The notes beneath the pieces are model-generated. The model searched no databases. It was not told the DNA's origin and saw only the letters and a list, made by a program, of their open reading frames with translations. A stretch of 6,018 nt of DNA, taken from contig JAKAVX010000180.1 in NCBI GenBank assembly GCA_021827465.1, positions 1 through 6,018 on the forward strand, read 5' to 3'. This DNA is from Deltaproteobacteria bacterium (GTDB lineage Bacteria > Desulfobacterota_B > Binatia > Binatales > Binataceae). Within the stretch, counting starts at the first letter, position 1. Every line of letters starts with the position of its first letter. Below, piece by piece: positions 1 through 5,950 of the stretch. The translations under genes and the position numbers were made by a program.

Positions 1-919
1 GCTGGCGCTCGCGCGGCGCTTGGCTGTAATCGCCGAACGCCTCGTCGCGCGCTTCGACAACCGCGCCGACGCCCTCGCGGCTGGCTTTTTCGATGAAGGC
101 CGCGGCGTCGGGCGTGTTGCGCATCAGTCCGTCCAGGATCGGGCCGAGCGCCTGAGTGGAGGCGAGGCCCATGTTTTCGAACGCCTGGTTGACGATTAGC
201 TTCATCGCGGCCAGTTGCGAGAGCGGAATCGAGGCAAGCTCGCGCGCCGCACCGCGCACCGTTTCCTCCAGCCGCTCGAACGGCACCGCCTGGTTGATGA
301 GACCAATCTCGGCGGCTTCGGCGCCCGAGAGCGGCTTGCCCGTCAGCGCGAACTGCTTGGCGCGGGTGAGTCCGAGGCGGTAAAGCCACATCCCGGTGAG
401 ATAGCATCCCCACATCCGGGAGTACGGCGTTCCGATTCGCGCGTCGTCGCTCGCGATCACCAGGTCCGCGCACAGCGCGAGATCGCTCCCGCCCCCGACG
501 CACCATCCGTGGACCTGGGCGATTACCGGCTTGGGCGAACGCCACAGGCTCATGAACTTCGGCACCGGAGCGAGGTTCGGCGCGGTGGCGAAGATAAAAT
601 CCTTGCCGGGATCCCACTTGCCGCCGGTCATGATGTGCTCGTCCCACTGATGGAAGCCGCCGCCGAAGTCGAATCCGGCGCAAAATGCGCGTCCCGCTCC
701 GCGCAGCACGATCACTTTCACGTCAGGCGCTGCGACCGCGCGATACACCGCGGCCTCGATTTCGTCGGGCATCGGCGGCACGATCGTGTTGAGCCGCTCC
801 GGGCGGTTCAGCGTGATGGTCGCGATTGAATCCGCCGCGTCGTAGAGCAGGGTTTCGTACCGCGCGAGGTCTGTGCTTTTGGGCGCGGGCTTCCCCGCGC
901 GGACGGTTTTGCGCTTCAT
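1..919 (-). CDS. Crotonase / enoyl-CoA hydratase-family protein, 3' end cut by window edge
   Basis: Reading leftward from the ATG at 919, 306 codons stay open to the window edge, so the C-terminus and stop are not seen. The protein has the crotonase fold signatures: a strand-rich start with ITLNRPERLN (residues 35-44), the CoA/oxyanion segment RAFCAGFDFG (77-86), and the second oxyanion segment HGWCVGGGSDLALCADL (137-153), followed by the usual helical region (LTRAKQFALTGKPLSGAEAAEIGLINQ, 184-210). Aligned without gaps to rat mitochondrial enoyl-CoA hydratase, the two catalytic glutamates (Glu144 and Glu164) correspond to Asp146 and Tyr166. Oxyanion-hole glycines are kept. It therefore likely binds an acyl-CoA thioester in the cytoplasm, but simple hydratase chemistry is doubtful; isomerase, hydrolase, lyase or dehalogenase-type activity is possible. 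The 306 residues seen already exceed the roughly 260 of short hydratases and resemble longer actinobacterial EchA-type proteins. It lies 69 bases downstream of the exporter gene and is probably in its operon. Family assignment is firm; substrate is unknown. Confidence 0.5.
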   Translation of the reverse strand, partial: MKRKTVRAGKPAPKSTDLARYETLLYDAADSIATITLNRPERLNTIVPPMPDEIEAAVYRAVAAPDVKVIVLRGAGRAFCAGFDFGGGFHQWDEHIMTGGKWDPGKDFIFATAPNLAPVPKFMSLWRSPKPVIAQVHGWCVGGGSDLALCADLVIASDDARIGTPYSRMWGCYLTGMWLYRLGLTRAKQFALTGKPLSGAEAAEIGLINQAVPFERLEETVRGAARELASIPLSQLAAMKLIVNQAFENMGLASTQALGPILDGLMRNTPDAAAFIEKASREGVGAVVEARDEAFGDYSQAPRERQ

Positions 920-928
920 GTGGCTTCG

Positions 929-933
929 CCTCC
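929..933 (-). promoter_or_regulatory. Ribosome binding site of the crotonase gene
   Basis: The minus strand reads GGAGG nine bases before the ATG at 919. This supports that ATG as the start and shows that the crotonase is translated independently although it follows the exporter closely. The longer word GGATTCGGAGG (929-939) also precedes the aldehyde dehydrogenase gene. Confidence 0.5.
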
Positions 934-988
934 GAATCCAACTGGATCGTCTGCGAGTCCGGGAGACTTCTCGTCGGCCGGGCGCGCG

Positions 989-3385
989 CTAGCGATGCAT
1001 CAGATGAACGCGGCGCAGGAACTTCGGTTTCAGCAGCACGACTTCGAGCGGAAGCACCGTGAGCGCGAGGATCGCGTTGAACGCCATCACCAGCGCCAGC
1101 ATCAGTCCCATGTCGGCCAGGAACTTGAGCCCCGACAGGAAGTACCACGGCAACACGCCGGCCACCATTGTGAAGGCTACGAAGAAGATCGCTTCGCCCG
1201 CGGTGGACAACGCCCTGACGGCCGCGCCGTAGACGTCCTCGTCGTCGGCGACCTGCAGTTCGTCGCACATGCGGCTCAGCAGGTAGATGCCGTAGTCGAT
1301 ACCGACGCCCAGTCCGACCGCGACCACCGGGAGCGTGTTCACGTCGAGACCGACGCCGCGCAGGTACATGACGCTGTCGGTGGCGAACTGCGCCATCACG
1401 AGCGGGACGATCAGCAGCAGCGCGGCGGTGAAAGATCGATAGACCATCGCCGACATCAGGAAGATCGCGGCCAGCAGGTAGAGCATGATGCGCAGGTTGG
1501 CGCGCTTGACCACCTGGTTCATCGCGTACTGCATCGCGACCGCTCCGCCCGCCAGGCGGATTTTGAAGTATTCGGACGGTTCCTTCTGCGTCGCGCGGAG
1601 CGCCTCGCGCACGCTTTCCATCGCGTGGTTGACGGTGTCGGCCTTCAGGTCCTTGTACCAGAGAACGACGTCGCCGCTGCTAAGGTCGGGGCGCACGAGC
1701 GCTCCGTAATCGGTCAGCGGATGGCCGGTCAGGGTGAAAAACATGTCGGTCGCGGTGTTTTCGGTGGTCGGATCCACCGGGAGCCATTTCGGGTTTCCGC
1801 CGTGGAGCAGCCGATTCGTTATCGGGAGCAGGTCCATGATCGAGAGCGTCGCCTCGGCGTCGTGATGGTCCTCGATATAGCGCTGGAACCGCTCCATCGA
1901 TTGGTAAGCCGGCGGATATTTCATTTCATGGAGCCGGTTTCCCTGCCACACGACGTTCAAGGTCACCGTCCCCGCGAGATTCCGGTTGATCATCCGATCG
2001 GCGACGTTGAATTCGTTATCGTGCCAAAGCAGGGGGCTTCCCTGCTCGACGCTGCCGACTTGGCGATGGGTCGCGCCGTAGAACAGCAGGAAGGCAAGCG
2101 GCACCACCGCGCACGCCGTTCCGATTCGCCATCCCGGCTTGATGAGCGTCGTAAGCAGGCGCTGCAGCGGCGCGATCGCCCTGGTGCTGAGCGAAGGCGC
2201 TTCCCCGGTGATGAACTTCTTGACGTCCCTCGGCGGTGGAAGGATCGCGAGCAGCACCGGCGAAAGCAACACTACCGTGGGGATGATCATCAACGACCAG
2301 GTGCCGCAAAACAGGCCGAGCCTCCAGATGATTGGAATCGGCACCATCATCAGCATGTAAAGCCCGATCACGTCGCACATAACGCCGAGCACCGCCGGCA
2401 GGAACATCGTGCGCAGCGAGATCGTCGCGGCGCGGGTCTGATCGTCCGTGCGGTAAAGTTCCTCGTAGAAGCGCCGGGTTATCTGTATCGAATGGCTGAG
2501 CGCGCGTGCGGTCAGCAGCACCGGCACCACCAGGGTCAGCGGATCGAGCTCGAGGCCCATCAGGCCCGCCGCGCCCGTACCCCATAGCGCCGTCGCCGCA
2601 GCCGCGATAAGCGGAGTTCCCGCGCCGGACAGGCTTCGCATGTAGTCGTAATGGGCGAGCGCGATAATGAAAAACGAGATGAAGAAGATGAGCAGCGCCT
2701 GCTCGCCGTAATGATAGACCCACCCGACCATCATCACGCGACCGCCCGGATAGAACTCCAGGTTCGGGTTGGTGGCCTCGGCCTTCTTGAGCATCCGGTG
2801 AATCCGGTTCCACACCAGCGTGTAATCGATTGCCTGGGGATGGAAAGCGGCTTGGATAAGCGTCGATTTTTCGTTCGGGGAGACGAGAATTCCCATCACG
2901 CCGCCGGCGACCCGTGCGCGCTGCTGGATCTCGCGCGCCTGCTGCATCGTGGTCGGCGGCAAATCCGGCATCACCGCGCGCGACTCGAGACCCGCGGGCG
3001 TGGCAGCAACGATCCGCACCTTGGAGGCCGCAATCGAAATGACGGTGCTGTGGTCGATGCCGGGAATCAGGTCGATATCCCGGGTCATCTTATAGATGGT
3101 GGTCAGGGTTTTGGGCGTATAGATGTCGCCCTTTTTGGCTCGCACCAGGATCTGGACGCTGAGCGGGCTGTTAAAGCCCAAGTACTCCTTCAGCGTCTCG
3201 ATTATGGAGTTGTGCTCGGGAAGCAGGTCGAGGAAGTAGCTCCCCACCCCCATCACGCGCACCCGCGAGGCTCCCATTAAGGCCACCACGCTCAAGGCCA
3301 GGCACAGGATCAGGTAGGCGAGCCTGTGCCTTATAAGAAAGTTTGCCGCGCGTTCGCCACGGCTTTTAGCAGCTGGTTCCGGCAT
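989..3385 (-). CDS. RND-superfamily (MMPL/HAE3-like) membrane exporter
   Basis: The 798-residue protein has the two-fold repeated layout of RND permeases. A first membrane segment (about 21-40) is followed by a large periplasmic loop (41-226) and five segments (about 227-246, 257-276, 283-302, 327-348, 354-382). The second half repeats this: segment 7 (about 420-438), loop 440-628 and segments 8-12 (about 630-649, 652-671, 682-703, 730-750, 757-783). Segment 10 carries the proton-relay motif GLGVGIDYGIYLLSR with Asp697-Tyr698. The matching place in segment 4 reads VVPVLLTARALSHSIQ, without Asp, as I recall for some COG1033-type exporters. Such proteins move lipids or other hydrophobic molecules out of the inner membrane using the proton gradient; the cargo here is unknown. 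The ATG at 3385 is the only usual start codon after the in-frame stop at 3443-3445 and is needed for segment 1, although no clear Shine-Dalgarno sequence precedes it. The crotonase follows after 69 bases. No outer-membrane or adaptor partner is visible in the window. Confidence 0.5.
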   Translation of the reverse strand: MPEPAAKSRGERAANFLIRHRLAYLILCLALSVVALMGASRVRVMGVGSYFLDLLPEHNSIIETLKEYLGFNSPLSVQILVRAKKGDIYTPKTLTTIYKMTRDIDLIPGIDHSTVISIAASKVRIVAATPAGLESRAVMPDLPPTTMQQAREIQQRARVAGGVMGILVSPNEKSTLIQAAFHPQAIDYTLVWNRIHRMLKKAEATNPNLEFYPGGRVMMVGWVYHYGEQALLIFFISFFIIALAHYDYMRSLSGAGTPLIAAAATALWGTGAAGLMGLELDPLTLVVPVLLTARALSHSIQITRRFYEELYRTDDQTRAATISLRTMFLPAVLGVMCDVIGLYMLMMVPIPIIWRLGLFCGTWSLMIIPTVVLLSPVLLAILPPPRDVKKFITGEAPSLSTRAIAPLQRLLTTLIKPGWRIGTACAVVPLAFLLFYGATHRQVGSVEQGSPLLWHDNEFNVADRMINRNLAGTVTLNVVWQGNRLHEMKYPPAYQSMERFQRYIEDHHDAEATLSIMDLLPITNRLLHGGNPKWLPVDPTTENTATDMFFTLTGHPLTDYGALVRPDLSSGDVVLWYKDLKADTVNHAMESVREALRATQKEPSEYFKIRLAGGAVAMQYAMNQVVKRANLRIMLYLLAAIFLMSAMVYRSFTAALLLIVPLVMAQFATDSVMYLRGVGLDVNTLPVVAVGLGVGIDYGIYLLSRMCDELQVADDEDVYGAAVRALSTAGEAIFFVAFTMVAGVLPWYFLSGLKFLADMGLMLALVMAFNAILALTVLPLEVVLLKPKFLRRVHLMHR

Positions 3386-3520
3386 GCGACGTAACTTATT
3401 TGGGCCGAAGGATTTATAAAAGAAGGGCGAGCGTGATCGGCGCTAAATCCCAAGACTTGCGCGGAAAATAATCCCTGTAGCCGGAGCCTCGGACGCCGTG
3501 CAGACGACCTCGGCGGCGCA

Positions 3521-3557
3521 GTTTACGCGAATTCCAGAGGTTTACGCGAATTCCAGA
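3521..3557. repeat. Perfect tandem direct repeat, two 18-base copies
   Basis: GTTTACGCGAATTCCAGA occurs at 3521-3538 and again, identically, at 3540-3557, separated by one G, so the period is 19 bases. I saw no other copy in the window. On the minus strand the unit reads TCTGGAATTCGCGTAAAC. Short repeated words of this kind occur at the ends of some IS21-like insertion sequences, from memory only, and are also typical of paired regulator sites. Neither reading is proven. The repeat lies 136 bases upstream of the exporter start codon, within the putative leader. Confidence 0.5.
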
Positions 3558-3566
3558 AAAGAGAAG

Positions 3567-3621
3567 GGCCGGGCTATTGTAGGTGTCACAGGTTGGGGCG
3601 ACCTATGACGATAGCCCGGCC
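3567..3621 (-). terminator. Strong leader hairpin, possible attenuator or terminator
   Basis: GGCCGGGCTAT (3567-3577) and ATAGCCCGGCC (3611-3621) form a perfect 11-base-pair stem. Inside it, TAGGT and ACCTA can add five more pairs (3601-3605 with 3581-3585). Read on the minus strand, the stem is followed by CTTCTCTTTTCT, a pyrimidine-rich but not pure T tract, so it could stop or pause transcripts heading for the exporter. On the plus strand no T tract follows. It sits about 55 bases downstream of the expected start of the sigma-54-type promoter. Alternatives are an RNA structural element or a mobile-element remnant together with the adjacent tandem repeat. Confidence 0.5.
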
Positions 3622-3686
3622 TAGCTTGGGGACAGGCGCTGGTTTGGTTCTCGGGGGAGAGATTCGCAGCGCCGTTTATACTGTGC

Positions 3687-3703
3687 TGCAATCCCGGTGC
3701 CAG
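3687..3703 (-). promoter_or_regulatory. Candidate sigma-54 (RpoN) -24/-12 promoter for the exporter genes
   Basis: The minus strand reads CTGGCAC, five bases, then TTGCA. This matches the sigma-54 consensus YTGGCACG-N4-TTGCW at 12 of 13 defined positions, the only difference being C for G after TGGCAC. The -24 GG and -12 GC have the required spacing. Transcription would start near 3676 and give a leader of about 290 bases before the exporter ATG, containing the hairpin and the tandem repeat. Such promoters need an enhancer-binding activator, usually bound 80-200 bases upstream; inverted repeats lie at suitable distances (centres about 3752 and 3832). The match is visible in the sequence; function is inferred. 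Confidence 0.5.
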
Positions 3704-3732
3704 CGAAAATCCCAATGATTACCTAGAACGCC

Positions 3733-3772
3733 GATGCAGCCTTTTTTGCTGAAATGCGAGGTGAACTGCATC
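3733..3772. repeat. Inverted repeat GATGCAG / CTGCATC
   Basis: Perfect seven-base arms at 3733-3739 and 3766-3772 have centres 33 bases apart, about three helical turns. The element lies roughly 50 bases upstream of the -24 box of the sigma-54-type promoter. It could be a regulator site or a weak hairpin; with a 26-base spacer it is not a typical terminator. Arms this short can also arise by chance. Confidence 0.5.
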
Positions 3773-3811
3773 ATCCTGCCCGAAATTTATCGTTTAGCCG
3801 TGATTCCATGG

Positions 3812-3853
3812 GCTTTTCGCAATCCGCGATTTGTCTCTCGTTTCGCGAAAAGC
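3812..3853. promoter_or_regulatory. Inverted repeat with embedded palindrome, possible activator site
   Basis: GCTTTTCGC (3812-3820) and GCGAAAAGC (3845-3853) are perfect nine-base arms with centres 33 bases apart. The second arm overlaps the perfect palindrome TTTCGCGAAA (3841-3850), so half-site TTTCGC occurs at 3815-3820 and 3841-3846, and its reverse at 3845-3850. The centre is about 130 bases upstream of the -24 box, in the normal range for a sigma-54 enhancer-binding protein. It also lies about 140 bases beyond the dehydrogenase stop and could form a 3' hairpin, but no T tract follows on the minus strand. Confidence 0.5.
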
Positions 3854-3975
3854 GCATAAGGTGAGCCGAAATGAGAAATATTGAAACATAAGCCTGCTTC
3901 ATGGGCACCCAGCATCTGCTCCAAACCGTGACACACTCGTGGCGACTCGACACAATCGGTCGGTTCCTCTTGCGC

Positions 3976-5553
3976 CTATCTCTCCGTTGGAAGCAGGACG
4001 TAATGCGGAAAATTCCCGTACAGCCTCTCGCCCGGCTCGCCAACGGTGGTCGCCTGCACGAGGTACTTTCCGCCGACGAAGCATCCCTTCCACGACTGCC
4101 CGATACCGCCGAAGCATTCTTCGCGGTCGCCGCGCGAGCGGGCCGTGTTAATGCCAACCTTGAAGGCGCGCACCTGGCTGGCGATCTGCCGGGCCAGCTT
4201 CGGGTCGTCGCATGCCACCGACGAAACCAGCGCCCCGTTGGACACATTCATCTCGTTGACGAGCTCGTCGACCCTGTCCACCATGACGATAGTGTCCACC
4301 GGACCGAACGGCTCGTTGTGGTAGAGATGGCAGTTACTGGCTAGATTCATCAGCGAAACCGGCCCGAAATAGCTCGAAATGTCCTGGTCGGGCAGGAATC
4401 GCGATTCATCGAGGGCTCCGTCGTACAGGCTCACCGCGTTCTTGGCCAGCGCCTCGCCGATATGAACGCGAAGTTCCTCCACCTTCTTGCTGTTGATTAG
4501 CGGGCCGAAGTCATAATCGGGCAGCTCCTCGGAAGCGCCGACCAGCAGCGGATGGCCGAACTTAATCGATTTCAGCATCGGCAGATAGGCGTCGAGGAAG
4601 CGCGAGAAGAGCTTGCGTTGGATCACGAACCGGACGTATGCAGTGCATCGCTGCTTGCCATACTCGAAGCCCTTCTTGAGCTGCTTCGCGAGCGTCGTCC
4701 AGTCGGAGAATTCCCAGATTCCGTAGGCGTTTACGCCCTCCATCTCGAGCATGTAGCGCCGCGATTCGTCATGCAGATAGGCCGCGATCGTGCCGCCGCT
4801 GGTCTTGCCGCCGACGAACGACAGGCAGGCGACGTCGGGATGGCGCACCAGGGCCTCGCTCAGGCTTCCGCCCGATCCGCTTATCAATGACACGGGCAAT
4901 CCCGCGCGCCGCGCCAGCGCCATCGAAATCGTCAGCGCATAGATGCCGCCGTCGCTCGGGGTTTTGGCGATTATCGAGTTACCGGCCAGAAGCTGCACCA
5001 GGATCGCGTGCACGATAACCGACATCGGGTAGTTCCACGATGCGATATTCGAGATGAGTCCGAGCGGCTTTCTTGAGCCCATCAGTTCCTCGATCTTATC
5101 GAGGTACCATTCCACGCCCGAGATGCAGCGATCGACGTCCACCTGCGCAAGCCTGAACGGCTTTCCGATTTCCCACATCAGGAGGTAGGTCAGGAGGTCG
5201 CGATGGCGCTTCAGGTCTTCGACGCACTTGGCGACCCGGCGTTTGCGCTCGTCAAGGTCGGTATTCGACCAGGCGGGAAATTCCCGCGCGGCAAGCTCGA
5301 CCGCATGGCGCGCGGCTGCTACGTCGATCATCGGATAGGTGCCGAGTTGGGTGCCGTCGTTGGGCGAGAAATAGGGTTTCTCGTGCCCTGGATTCTTCCA
5401 TTCGCCACCGATCAAGTTCAGCACCGCGCCGACGGAGCCGAAAGCTTCCGGAACGACGCTTCTCATCTCGGAATAAAGCTTCTCCCACGCGGCCGCGGGC
5501 AGAATATGGAGTGTTTCTGACACGTTCGCTCCAGGGTTTGCCGATGCTGCCAT
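3976..5553 (-). CDS. Aldehyde dehydrogenase superfamily protein (NAD(P)-dependent)
   Basis: With the ATG at 5553 the protein has 525 residues, slightly longer than the usual 480-500, with an N-terminal extension before the start of the fold (LIGGEW, about 47-52). The catalytic set of the family is complete: Asn174 in SWNYP, Lys197 in IIAKTPS for cofactor binding, the glycine-rich FVGGKTSGG (about 246-254), the general base Glu270 in LEMEGVN, the nucleophile Cys303 in GKQRCTA, and Glu414 in NEPFGPV. It should oxidise an aldehyde to an acid in the cytoplasm. Several signatures differ from mainstream members: LELGGK is replaced by LEMEGVN, and the late PFGGxKxSG motif by CFGGIGQSWKG (about 480-490). 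This marks a divergent subfamily whose substrate I cannot name. An upstream in-frame TTG (5577) would add eight residues but lacks a ribosome site, so the ATG is preferred. The gene has the same direction as the exporter 590 bases downstream, and a shared pathway is possible. Confidence 0.5.
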   Translation of the reverse strand: MAASANPGANVSETLHILPAAAWEKLYSEMRSVVPEAFGSVGAVLNLIGGEWKNPGHEKPYFSPNDGTQLGTYPMIDVAAARHAVELAAREFPAWSNTDLDERKRRVAKCVEDLKRHRDLLTYLLMWEIGKPFRLAQVDVDRCISGVEWYLDKIEELMGSRKPLGLISNIASWNYPMSVIVHAILVQLLAGNSIIAKTPSDGGIYALTISMALARRAGLPVSLISGSGGSLSEALVRHPDVACLSFVGGKTSGGTIAAYLHDESRRYMLEMEGVNAYGIWEFSDWTTLAKQLKKGFEYGKQRCTAYVRFVIQRKLFSRFLDAYLPMLKSIKFGHPLLVGASEELPDYDFGPLINSKKVEELRVHIGEALAKNAVSLYDGALDESRFLPDQDISSYFGPVSLMNLASNCHLYHNEPFGPVDTIVMVDRVDELVNEMNVSNGALVSSVACDDPKLARQIASQVRAFKVGINTARSRGDREECFGGIGQSWKGCFVGGKYLVQATTVGEPGERLYGNFPHYVLLPTER

Positions 5554-5558
5554 CTGAT

Positions 5559-5563
5559 CCTCC
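5559..5563 (-). promoter_or_regulatory. Ribosome binding site of the aldehyde dehydrogenase gene
   Basis: The minus strand reads GGAGG five bases before the ATG at 5553. This decides for the 525-residue form over the longer TTG-initiated reading, because the site would otherwise lie inside the coding sequence. Confidence 0.5.
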
Positions 5564-5730
5564 GAATCCCGACGCAAAATCAGAACATCAAATCAATGAA
5601 ACCGCGCCGTGCGGGTCATCAGCGAATCCGCGGGCGGCGAGGCTTCAGTTTCAATACGGCGTAGTACAGGGCCGCCGGGATAACCCTTCAGGACCGGCGC
5701 GGCCGACACGGATCGGCGCCCGGTGAAGAT

Positions 5731-5757
5731 GTTTTTCAAATAGGACTTTTGGAAAAC
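5731..5757. promoter_or_regulatory. Inverted repeat upstream of the aldehyde dehydrogenase
   Basis: GTTTTTCAAA (5731-5740) and TTTGGAAAAC (5748-5757) are reverse complements at nine of ten positions with a seven-base spacer. The element is about 180 bases upstream of the dehydrogenase ATG. A weak minus-strand promoter-like pair, TTGAGG and TATTTG, overlaps it. It may be an operator or a small RNA hairpin. Confidence 0.5.
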
Positions 5758-5776
5758 GCCTCAAGTGTAGCTGCTG

Positions 5777-5791
5777 TTCTCGGACCGAGAA
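5777..5791. promoter_or_regulatory. Perfect 15-base palindrome, candidate operator
   Basis: TTCTCGG-A-CCGAGAA is a perfect seven-base inverted repeat around one central base, the size and symmetry expected for a dimeric repressor such as a TetR-type protein. It lies about 225 bases upstream of the dehydrogenase ATG, between the terminator and the gene, so the dehydrogenase is the natural target. No regulator gene is in the window. Confidence 0.5.
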
Positions 5792-5833
5792 AAGATTTGG
5801 CCTGTGCACTTTTTGGACGTTTTTAGGGATTTC

Positions 5834-5857
5834 AAAAAAAAACCGCGATGGGCGGTT
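5834..5857 (-). terminator. Rho-independent terminator, minus strand
   Basis: On the minus strand AACCGC (5857-5852), a five-base loop and GCGGTT (5846-5841) form a six-base-pair stem running into nine consecutive T residues (5842-5834). This is a standard intrinsic terminator. It would end transcripts coming from beyond the right edge and separate them from the dehydrogenase promoter. A stop codon in one open minus frame (TAA, 5861-5859) lies one base before the stem, which fits the end of an upstream gene but does not prove it. An attenuator in the dehydrogenase leader is the alternative. Confidence 0.5.
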
Positions 5858-5934
5858 CTTAGAACGCCGTGTCGATAGTGTTTCGAACGCCGGGCCGAAG
5901 CGCAAGCGCCGAGCCTGGAGCGGCGAAGCCAGAT

Positions 5935-5950
5935 TGACCAACGTTGGCCA
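5935..5950. promoter_or_regulatory. 16-base near-perfect palindrome
   Basis: TGACCAACGTTGGCCA has seven of eight symmetric pairs, with a perfect ten-base core CCAACGTTGG (5938-5947). It resembles a dimeric regulator site, but it lies upstream of the terminator and may fall inside a gene running off the right edge, where it would be coincidence. Confidence 0.5.

Larger units (their letters stand above)
3386..3975. other. 590-base non-coding region between aldehyde dehydrogenase and exporter
   Basis: No convincing gene is present on either strand. From right to left, in the direction of the flanking genes, it holds the end of the dehydrogenase transcript, an inverted repeat (3812-3853), a second inverted repeat (3733-3772), a sigma-54-type promoter match (3687-3703), a strong hairpin (3567-3621), a tandem 18-base repeat (3521-3557) and an AT-rich stretch just before the exporter start (about 3411-3425). 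The density of ordered elements suggests a regulatory leader for the exporter-crotonase genes. Part of it may instead be the remains of a mobile element. No classic intrinsic terminator directly follows the dehydrogenase stop codon. Confidence 0.5.

Noticed and set aside
920..2587. Long plus-strand open frame of 555 codons opposite the exporter gene
   Set aside because: It is antisense to a clear membrane protein. Its translation is rich in His, Gln, Arg and Asp with no domain, as expected from the codon bias of the real gene.
3413..3418. TATAAA on the minus strand, possible sigma-70 -10 box just before the exporter start
   Set aside because: No acceptable -35 box at 16-18 bases; the transcript would start only about 20-25 bases before the ATG. 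Possible but weak.
3530..3715. Minus-strand frame open through the hairpin and ending TAA inside the tandem repeat, possible C-terminal transposase fragment
   Set aside because: There is no credible start, no domain I recognise, and the hairpin and sigma-54-type site lie within it. It remains a possible mobile-element relic, but I cannot support a pseudogene call.
3771..3902. Short minus frame after the dehydrogenase (43 codons starting MKQAYVSIFLISAH)
   Set aside because: No good ribosome site, no recognisable family, and it is the tail of a longer shadow frame of the dehydrogenase. It also overlaps the inverted repeat at 3812-3853.
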